Of a DNA stretch of 5,589 bases, positions 1-5,589 are shown in pieces. Below the pieces are notes generated by a model that searched no databases, was not told the origin of the DNA, and was given only the letters and a program-made list of their open reading frames with translations. The translations under genes and the position numbers were made by a program. Every line of letters begins with the position of its first letter. Positions within the stretch are counted from its first letter, which is position 1. Origin of the DNA: Nitrospiria bacterium (GTDB taxonomy: Bacteria > Nitrospirota > Nitrospiria > Nitrospirales > UBA8639); assembly GCA_030430725.1 (NCBI GenBank), contig JAUIKP010000251.1, positions 1-5,589 on the forward strand, read 5' to 3'.

Positions 1-93
1 CCTCTCGACGTGATGGGCCTGTTGAATAACTTATAGGTTTCTTCATTTCAGTGACTTAAGAAGCGAGGAAGGAATAAATTCCGAGGGACATTC

Positions 94-134
94 AAAATAA
101 TGCCCGTCCGGCAAGCTCTAAATTACCGGAACGG
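94..134 (-). terminator. Candidate hairpin with U-rich tail in the spacer after gltD
   Basis: On the minus strand CCGTTCCGG pairs with CCGGACGG across a 14-base loop. This gives an 8-bp GC-rich stem with one bulged base, followed by GCATTATTTT. It is the strongest inverted repeat in the spacer and, with a U-rich tail only on this strand, would suit termination of gltBD about 150 bases past the stop. The tail is interrupted and the loop is large. A second hairpin (86-105, stem of 7 with one G-U pair and a 6-base loop) overlaps it by two bases, so the two could not both form in full. Confidence 0.3.
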
Positions 135-262
135 ATAGGTACAGGAAGGAGGCGTGATCACAGCCGCATGGGGAACGTGTTCTACTTTTTCTTTAATTGT
201 CGGTGGCAGAACACTCACACCCATCGGTTACTTTTGAGCCTTCTAAGATCCGACGAAAGCGC

Positions 263-286
263 AAAACGTCCAGGAAGGGAATGGAC
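263..286 (-). terminator. Weak candidate terminator directly after gltD
   Basis: Directly after the gltD stop codon the minus strand reads GTCCA, a 9-base loop (TTCCCTTCC), TGGAC, then G and four T. The perfect stem is only 5 bp and the T run is short, so it would be a poor intrinsic terminator alone. Its position is right for the end of gltBD, but the structure could be chance. Confidence 0.2.
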
Positions 287-1717
287 TTAGGAGGCTCGAA
301 AGGATTGTCCCGCTTGGAGATACCGGTGAATGCCGGCCGCAGACTTTCTTCCTTCTGCAATTGCCCAGACAATCAGTGATGCACCTCGCTTCGTGTCTCC
401 GGTTGCAAAGACTCCATCCACACTAGTCATGAAGTGCGCATCAACACTTACATTCCCTCGGGGATCATATTGAAGGCCAAGAGAATCCAGTAGGCCGTTC
501 TTCACAGGCCCCACAAACCCCATCGCCAACAACACCAGGTCAACATCCATCTTGATCTCGGACCCCGGAACAGGAACCACCTTTCCATTCTCAAAATTCA
601 CACGGGTCGCATGCAAACTGGTCAGCTGTCCGTTTTCCCCTGAAAATTTTGTGGTGGCAATACTCCATTCACGATCACACCCTTCTTCATGGGCATGGGA
701 GGTTCGTAATTGCATCGGCCATAAGGGCCATGGTGTCGACACAGCCCGTGTCGGTGGCGGTTGGGGTAACAACTCGAATTGGTGGGCTTCCAGGCACCCT
801 TGACGATGAGCTGTTCCCAGACAATCTGAACCGGTATCACCTCCACCAATAATGACCACCCGTTTGCCCTGAGCCGATATTTGCTCCCCAGGAAGGGTAT
901 CCCCGGCTACCAGCTTATTCTGCTGGCTCAGATAGTCCATGGCGAGATGAACGCCATTGAGGTCTCTCCCTGGAACCGGCAATTCTCTCGGTTGCTCAGC
1001 TCCCATTGCAAGTAACACGGCATCATAGTCATGACGGAGGTCCTGAACGGTAACGTCCACACCCACACACACGCCAGTCTGAAACGTCACACCCTCTTTT
1101 CGCATCTGCTCCAATCGACGGTCCAACACCCACTTTTCCATTTTAAAATCCGGGATACCATAGCGAAGCAAGCCGCCAATCCGATCAGCCTTCTCCAGAA
1201 CTGTCACTTCATGACCTGTCCTGGCTAATTGTTGAGCCGCCGCCAATCCTGCTGGACCCGACCCGATAATCGCCACGCGTTTCCCGGAAGAGCCAACCGG
1301 CAACACCGGTTCGACCCAACCTTCCTCAAATCCTTTATCAATAATATTCCATTCAATGACACGGATGGAGACCGGATCGTTATTAATGCCTAACACGCAT
1401 GCCGATTCGCAGGGGGCCGGGCATAGACGCCCGGTGAACTCAGGAAAGTTATTGGTCGCATGAAGTGCTTTGAGGGCATCTTTCCAGCGTCCTCGATGCA
1501 CGAGATCATTCCATTCCGGGATCAAATTCTCCACAGGGCAGCCGGCAGGACTTTGACAAAACGGGACCCCACAGTCCATACAGCGGGCCCCTTGAACTTT
1601 TAATTTTTCGTCGGGAAATGGATCATACAATTCCTTCCAATCTAGAACCCGCTGCGCAACTGGCCGTCGCTGAGGCCCTTCCCGTTTATATTTCAAAAAA
1701 CCACGAGGATCAGCCAC
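287..1717 (-). CDS. gltD: Glutamate synthase small subunit (NAD(P)H oxidoreductase, FAD and Fe-S)
   Basis: Oxidises NAD(P)H and delivers electrons via FAD and 4Fe-4S clusters to the GltB subunit in the cytoplasm. It has 476 residues, normal for the family, and ends with TAA at 287-289. The N-terminal Fe-S domain has cysteines at 46, 49, 54 and 60 (CMDCGVPFC...GC) and at 99, 103 and 107 (CPAPCESAC). Next come the FAD dinucleotide motif GSGPAG (152-157), the NAD(P)H motif GGGDTG (291-296) and the C-terminal FAD segment [23 protein letters not shown] (435-457, with two interior residue runs, ATGD and RGAS, being the most conserved). Residues 315-346 (ELLPQPP..R....PWPLWP...RTSHAHEEG) match the Bacillus/plant-type variant, not the E. 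coli YRRD..NMPGS type. The start is GTG at 1715-1717: an in-frame TGA at 1721-1723 blocks any upstream start and [10 protein letters not shown] is typical of the family. It overlaps gltB by 8 bases. Preference for NADH or NADPH cannot be read from the sequence. Confidence 0.97.
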   Translation of the reverse strand: MADPRGFLKYKREGPQRRPVAQRVLDWKELYDPFPDEKLKVQGARCMDCGVPFCQSPAGCPVENLIPEWNDLVHRGRWKDALKALHATNNFPEFTGRLCPAPCESACVLGINNDPVSIRVIEWNIIDKGFEEGWVEPVLPVGSSGKRVAIIGSGPAGLAAAQQLARTGHEVTVLEKADRIGGLLRYGIPDFKMEKWVLDRRLEQMRKEGVTFQTGVCVGVDVTVQDLRHDYDAVLLAMGAEQPRELPVPGRDLNGVHLAMDYLSQQNKLVAGDTLPGEQISAQGKRVVIIGGGDTGSDCLGTAHRQGCLEAHQFELLPQPPPTRAVSTPWPLWPMQLRTSHAHEEGCDREWSIATTKFSGENGQLTSLHATRVNFENGKVVPVPGSEIKMDVDLVLLAMGFVGPVKNGLLDSLGLQYDPRGNVSVDAHFMTSVDGVFATGDTKRGASLIVWAIAEGRKSAAGIHRYLQAGQSFRAS

Positions 1718-4700
1718 GGCTCACCGCCTCATGTTTGCGTTGTGCATGCTCTTTTGCCAAGGCCGTTTTCCGCTCCTGGAGTACTCGCTTGTAATCACTC
1801 GGCATGACTTTGACAAATTTCGGCAACATCATTTCCCACGAATCCAGAACCCGCCTGGCATTGACACTTTGGGTGTAACGATAATGGGACTCAACCATCC
1901 CACGAAGGGTCTGTTGATCTTCAGAGGACACCACAGGCTCTAATTCCACCATGCCCATATTGCAACGCGCAGGGAATTGTCCATCCTCATTCAAGACATA
2001 GGCGTCCCCTCCGGACATCCCAGCGGCAAAATTTCGTCCCGTTTTCCCCAGAACCACCACCACCCCTCCAGTCATATATTCACACCCATGATCGCCGGTT
2101 CCTTCGATGACAGCCCGTGCGCCACTATTCCGAACAGCAAACCGTTCTCCCGCAATGCCATAAAAATACCCTTCACCACCCGTTGCCCCATATAAAGACG
2201 TGTTCCCGATCAGAATCGTGTCTTCCGGCAAATACGTCACTCCCTTCGGGGGAACTACAATAATGGTCCCACCAGAGAGACCCTTTCCCAAATAGTCATT
2301 CGACTCACCTTCCAGAATCAGTGTAATACCCTTCGACAAAAATGCTCCAAAGGATTGTCCGGCCGATCCGGTAAATTTAATCCGAATCGTGTCGGGAGGA
2401 AGCCCTTCCGGCCCGTACTGGCGGGCAATGTGACTTGACAGAACAGTGCCAGTAGTCCGGTTCACATTTCGTATAGGCAGATCCAGCGAAACAGGTGCAC
2501 CCCCGTCAATGGCCGATTGACACAATTCCACCAATTGATTATCCAGAATTTCTTTCAGACCATGATCTTGGGCTTGCACACACGAGGTGGCCACTTCGGG
2601 ACCGACATTCGGCTTCACCAATAATGGGGATAAATCCAATCCTTTGGCTTTCCAATGGTCCACAGCTTTTTGCACTTTCAGCTTATCCACACGTCCGATC
2701 ATCTCCCGCATGGTCCTGAATCCGAGCTTGGCCATCAGGGAACGGATCTCTTCTGCCACAAACATAAAGAAGTTCACAACATGCTCGGGTTTTCCCGTAA
2801 ATTGTTTTCGTAACTCCCCGTCTTGTGTGGCCACTCCCACCGGACAGGTGTTGAGGTGGCATTTCCTCATCATGATGCATCCCTCAACAATGAGGGGAGC
2901 TGTGGAAAATCCAAACTCTTCCGCCCCCAAAAGGGTTGCAATAACCACATCACGGCCCGTTTTCATCTGGCCGTCGGTTTCCACTCGAATTCGACCACGC
3001 AGGTTATTGAGCACGAGCGTCTGGTGGGTTTCCGCCAGACCTAATTCCCAGGGTACTCCCGCGTACTTAATAGACGATAGGGGAGACGCTCCCGTTCCTC
3101 CTGAATCTCCACTTATAAGCACCTTGTCGGCATGAGCCTTTGCCACACCTGCAGCCACGGTTCCCACTCCGACTTCGGCCACAAGTTTCACGGAAATCGC
3201 CGCTTCAGGATTGGAATTTTTGAGGTCGAAAATAAGTTGTTTCAGATCTTCAATAGAATAAATATCATGATGAGGGGGGGGGGAGATCAGTTGCACTCCC
3301 GGCGTGGAATAGCGAAGTTTGGCAATAACTTCATCGACTTTGTGTCCCGGCAATTGCCCCCCTTCGCCGGGCTTGGCACCCTGGGCCATTTTAATTTGCA
3401 ACTCCTTGGCATTCACCAGATAATGCGCCGTCACCCCAAAACGACCCGATGCCACTTGCTTAATATAGGAATTTTTGGAATCCCCGTTCGGCAAAGGTGA
3501 AAATCGTTCAGGATCCTCACCACCTTCGCCGGTATTGCTTTTGGCGCCGATGCGATTCATGGCAATAGCCAACGTCTCATGCGCTTCTTTACTGATTGCC
3601 CCAAACGACATGGCACCGGTAGTAAATCGCTTCACAATCTCGCTGGCGGGTTCCACGTCTTCAAGAGGGACCGGGTCGCCGGCCCAGTTAAACTCAAACA
3701 GCCCGCGAAGATTCGAACGCTGTTGATCCTCCTTATTCACCAGGGCTGAAAATTCCCCATAGGCTTTGGCATCATTCGCACGCGAGGCATGCTGAAGTTT
3801 GTAAATAGTCTCGGGATTCCAATTATGGTGTTCTCCCTGAATCCTGTAATGAATTTCTCCACCAAAATCCAATTGCCGCATGGGAACCGGACGATAAGCC
3901 AGCGCATGTCGGCGCAAGATTTCTTCCCCCACATCATTGAGACCAATTCCCTCGATCCGTGAAGCTGTTCCGGTGAAGAACCGATCAATCAGCCGGTTAT
4001 TCAGGCCAATGGCCTCAAAAATTTGCGCTCCACAATAGGACTGGACCGTGGAGATCCCCATCTTGGAAAATATCTTCAGCAATCCTTTATTGACAGCTTT
4101 AATGAATTTTGACTCCGCCGTGGCGGCATCCACGCTTTCAGGAAAATACCCTTCCCGTTCCATATCCACCAGGGACTCAAACACCAAATACGGATTGATG
4201 GCCCCGGCTCCATAACCGATGAGGCAGGCAAAATGATGCACATCACGCGGTTCACCGGTTTCCAGAATCAGCCCCACCTCCGTTCGGGTTTCTTCTCGAA
4301 CCAAATGATGATGAACAGCCGAAACGCCTAAAAGACTGGGAATGGGCGCCCACTCGGCATTGACGCCTCTATCACTCAAAATGAGAAACTTTTCGCCATC
4401 CTTAATGGCTTTCGAGGCTTGCTGGCATAATTGATCAAGAGCGGCCGCCATGCCCTCAGGTCCTTCCGCAACCTTAAAAAGCAAGGACAGGGTCTTACTT
4501 TTAAAGTGAGGATCCCCAATCATCCGAATCTTTTGCAGATCCGCATTGCTCAGGATCGGTTGTTGCAATTTGATCCTCCGGCATGCCTCTGGAATCTCAG
4601 CAATGACGTTCGGTTTAGGCCCGATGTTGGTCACAAGGGACATCACCAGATGCTCACGGATCGGGTCGATAGGAGGATTCGTCACTTGCGCAAACAATTG

Positions 4701-5589
4701 TTTGAAGTATTTAAAAAGCAATTGCGGCCGGTCGGACAACACAGCTAAAGGGGTATCGGTTCCCATTGAAGAAATAGGCTCTTCCCCTGTCACAGCCATA
4801 GGGATCAATACCATTTTCAACTCTTCTACGGTGTACCCGAAGGCTTGTTGACGTTGGCGCAGCGTCGGGTGATCGGGTTGCGGCACATTGAGTGGCTCAG
4901 GGAGTTCATCTAAGGATACCCGATATTGGGTGAGCCATTGTCGATAAGGCTTACGTTTGGTGATGTCGGCTTTAATTTCCTCGTCGTCAAGAATTCGTCC
5001 CTGGACGGTATCCACGACAAACATTCGACCCGGTTGCAGACGCCCCTTCATACGAATGGTTTTAGGATCAGCCGGAAGCACTCCCGCTTCTGAAGCCAAC
5101 ACCACCACATCATCCTTGGTGATTTGGTAGCGACAGGGACGCAGACCATTCCGATCCAAAGTTGCACCAACAAGCTTTCCATCGGTAAAGCACACAGCCG
5201 CCGGTCCATCCCACGGTTCCATGACGGCAGCGTGATATTCATAAAACCCTCGCCGGTCGAAATCCATTTGCGGATTTCCCACCCACGGTTCCGGAATCAG
5301 CATCATCATGGCATGAGGCAATGACCGGCCGGCCAACACCAAAAACTCCAGGGCGTTATCCAAGCAGGCTGAATCGCTTTGTGTGGAATCATCAATAATG
5401 GGAAATAATTTTTTGAGATCATCCCCAAACAGATCTGAGGCAAGCCTCCCCTGCCGGGCACGCATCCAATTGACGTTTCCTTTCAAGGTATTGATTTCGC
5501 CATTATGGACGGAATAGCGGTAGGGATGGGCTAAGGCCCAGGTTGGAAACGTGTTGGTACTAAAGCGAGAATGCACGAGGGCTAACGCT
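1710..5589 (-). CDS. gltB: Glutamate synthase (GOGAT) large subunit, 5' end beyond the window
   Basis: Makes glutamate from glutamine and 2-oxoglutarate with electrons supplied by GltD; a cytoplasmic enzyme of ammonium assimilation. About 1292 residues are visible; the family is usually near 1500, so roughly 200 N-terminal residues, including the catalytic Cys1, lie off the right edge. The frame is open to the edge ([17 protein letters not shown]), so the GTG at 5574-5576 is an internal Val. Numbering from that Val, the order is: rest of the class-II glutaminase domain ([10 protein letters not shown] 4-13, NGEINT 25-30, SDSACLDN 67-74, [11 protein letters not shown] 140-150); central domain to about 640; FMN synthase domain ([15 protein letters not shown] 652-666, [11 protein letters not shown] 737-747, SGGTGASP 825-832); 3Fe-4S ligands Cys900, Cys906 and Cys911 in C-x5-C-x4-C; C-terminal GXGXG beta-helix (about 1068-1195). 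Ends with TGA at 1710-1712, inside the start region of gltD. No frameshift or missing visible motif. Family identity is near certain. Confidence 0.98.
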   Translation of the reverse strand, partial: ALALVHSRFSTNTFPTWALAHPYRYSVHNGEINTLKGNVNWMRARQGRLASDLFGDDLKKLFPIIDDSTQSDSACLDNALEFLVLAGRSLPHAMMMLIPEPWVGNPQMDFDRRGFYEYHAAVMEPWDGPAAVCFTDGKLVGATLDRNGLRPCRYQITKDDVVVLASEAGVLPADPKTIRMKGRLQPGRMFVVDTVQGRILDDEEIKADITKRKPYRQWLTQYRVSLDELPEPLNVPQPDHPTLRQRQQAFGYTVEELKMVLIPMAVTGEEPISSMGTDTPLAVLSDRPQLLFKYFKQLFAQVTNPPIDPIREHLVMSLVTNIGPKPNVIAEIPEACRRIKLQQPILSNADLQKIRMIGDPHFKSKTLSLLFKVAEGPEGMAAALDQLCQQASKAIKDGEKFLILSDRGVNAEWAPIPSLLGVSAVHHHLVREETRTEVGLILETGEPRDVHHFACLIGYGAGAINPYLVFESLVDMEREGYFPESVDAATAESKFIKAVNKGLLKIFSKMGISTVQSYCGAQIFEAIGLNNRLIDRFFTGTASRIEGIGLNDVGEEILRRHALAYRPVPMRQLDFGGEIHYRIQGEHHNWNPETIYKLQHASRANDAKAYGEFSALVNKEDQQRSNLRGLFEFNWAGDPVPLEDVEPASEIVKRFTTGAMSFGAISKEAHETLAIAMNRIGAKSNTGEGGEDPERFSPLPNGDSKNSYIKQVASGRFGVTAHYLVNAKELQIKMAQGAKPGEGGQLPGHKVDEVIAKLRYSTPGVQLISPPPHHDIYSIEDLKQLIFDLKNSNPEAAISVKLVAEVGVGTVAAGVAKAHADKVLISGDSGGTGASPLSSIKYAGVPWELGLAETHQTLVLNNLRGRIRVETDGQMKTGRDVVIATLLGAEEFGFSTAPLIVEGCIMMRKCHLNTCPVGVATQDGELRKQFTGKPEHVVNFFMFVAEEIRSLMAKLGFRTMREMIGRVDKLKVQKAVDHWKAKGLDLSPLLVKPNVGPEVATSCVQAQDHGLKEILDNQLVELCQSAIDGGAPVSLDLPIRNVNRTTGTVLSSHIARQYGPEGLPPDTIRIKFTGSAGQSFGAFLSKGITLILEGESNDYLGKGLSGGTIIVVPPKGVTYLPEDTILIGNTSLYGATGGEGYFYGIAGERFAVRNSGARAVIEGTGDHGCEYMTGGVVVVLGKTGRNFAAGMSGGDAYVLNEDGQFPARCNMGMVELEPVVSSEDQQTLRGMVESHYRYTQSVNARRVLDSWEMMLPKFVKVMPSDYKRVLQERKTALAKEHAQRKHEAVSRG
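1727..1730 (-). promoter_or_regulatory. Probable ribosome binding site of gltD
   Basis: GAGG on the minus strand lies 9 bases before the GTG start of gltD, inside the last codons of gltB. It is a short, moderate Shine-Dalgarno match. Together with the 8-base gene overlap and the GTG codon, it suggests that gltD translation depends partly on ribosomes finishing gltB. The coupling is inferred. Confidence 0.5.
3274..3283 (-). repeat. Homopolymer tract of ten C (G on the plus strand) inside gltB
   Basis: Ten consecutive C on the coding strand spell Ser-Pro-Pro-Pro (TCC CCC CCC CCT) of the conserved GltB motif [16 protein letters not shown] in the FMN domain, residues 765-768 counted from the Val at 5576. 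The frame is correct on both sides, so the tract as written has the in-frame length. Such runs are prone to slippage in replication and to sequencing indels. Confidence 0.9.

Larger units (their letters stand above)
1..286. other. Spacer downstream of gltD with no convincing gene
   Basis: I see no family-recognisable coding sequence on either strand. The open frames are short: a 33-codon frame on the minus strand (123-224), a 40-codon frame on the plus strand (168-290), and stubs at the left edge. The region is locally rich in A/T (for example 182-198) and carries the weak hairpins at 263-286, 104-134 and 86-105. Positions 143-171 resemble, on the minus strand, the 3' end of 16S rRNA with small insertions. 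No tRNA, riboswitch or insertion-sequence end was recognised. Confidence 0.6.

Noticed and set aside
1..46. Minus-strand frame starting ATG at 46 (MKKPISYSTG...) and open to the left edge, possibly the start of a downstream gene
   Set aside because: Only 15 codons are visible, there is no clear Shine-Dalgarno sequence and no recognisable family, so it cannot be told from chance. Short plus-strand frames ending at 29 and 36 are equally possible tails of a converging gene.
173..182. Near-palindrome GAACGTGTTC as an operator, for example LexA-like
   Set aside because: The half-sites are separated by only two bases, unlike the GAAC-N4-GTTC arrangement. No promoter or divergent gene is associated with it.
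123..224. 33-codon minus-strand frame (MGVSVLPPTIKEKVEH...) after gltD
   Set aside because: Too short, no good ribosome binding site, no recognisable family. It overlaps the 16S-like stretch and the base of a hairpin.
168..290. 40-codon plus-strand frame (MGNVFYFFFNCRW...) preceded by AAGGAGG
   Set aside because: The SD-like sequence is 15 bases from the ATG, too far for normal initiation. The composition is not protein-like and the frame runs into the antisense of gltD.
197..379. 60-codon plus-strand frame starting at TTG
   Set aside because: It starts at TTG without a ribosome binding site, and about half of it is antisense to the gltD 3' end.
622..849. 75-codon minus-strand frame within gltD, considered as evidence for a frameshift
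   Set aside because: The gltD frame is continuous here and encodes the expected ELLPQPP...PWPLWP...HAHEEG segment, so the alternative frame is a shadow.
2587..3135. 182-codon plus-strand open frame, with another of 122 codons following at 3132-3500
   Set aside because: Both are antisense to the highly conserved FMN and 3Fe-4S region of gltB. They start at non-ideal codons and show no domain. They are shadows of the real gene.
5574..5576. GTG as a possible start of gltB
   Set aside because: The frame continues upstream to the edge as ALAL, and this joins the conserved [17 protein letters not shown] segment found well inside GltB proteins. The true start is outside the window.

Overview
The window holds the two-gene glutamate synthase (GOGAT) operon of a bacterium, transcribed entirely on the minus strand. 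From right to left these are gltB (large subunit, 5' end outside the window) and gltD (small subunit, complete), followed by about 286 bases without a convincing gene. Both reading frames are intact and carry the cofactor and catalytic motifs expected for the parts that are visible.

Layout: gltB fills 1710-5589 and runs off the right edge. Its frame stays open to the last base, so the GTG near 5576 is an internal valine and not a start. gltD (287-1717) overlaps the end of gltB by 8 bases and starts at GTG, which suggests translational coupling. Beyond gltD, 1-286 contains a few weak hairpins that could end the gltBD transcript. It also contains a short stretch on the minus strand that resembles the 3' end of 16S rRNA with small insertions. 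Any neighbouring gene to the left lies essentially outside the window.

How the genes work together: GltD oxidises NAD(P)H and passes electrons through FAD and iron-sulfur clusters to GltB. GltB hydrolyses glutamine at its N-terminal site, channels the ammonia to the FMN site, and makes two glutamates from glutamine plus 2-oxoglutarate. With glutamine synthetase (not in the window) this is the main route of ammonium assimilation when ammonium is scarce.

Organism: separate large and small subunits indicate a bacterium, since the plant NADH-type and fungal enzymes are single fused chains. Base composition is near balanced. GltD has the variant with a PQPP...R...PWP.WP segment, as in Bacillus and plant-type enzymes, rather than the E. 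coli version with YRRD..NMPGS. This does not fix the phylum. Nitrospirota or a relative is only an impression.

I found no sign of a mobile element, CRISPR array, tRNA gene or new multi-gene system. The points worth a second look are modest: a ten-base C tract in the FMN domain of gltB, the 16S-like stretch in the spacer, and the overlapping GTG start of gltD.
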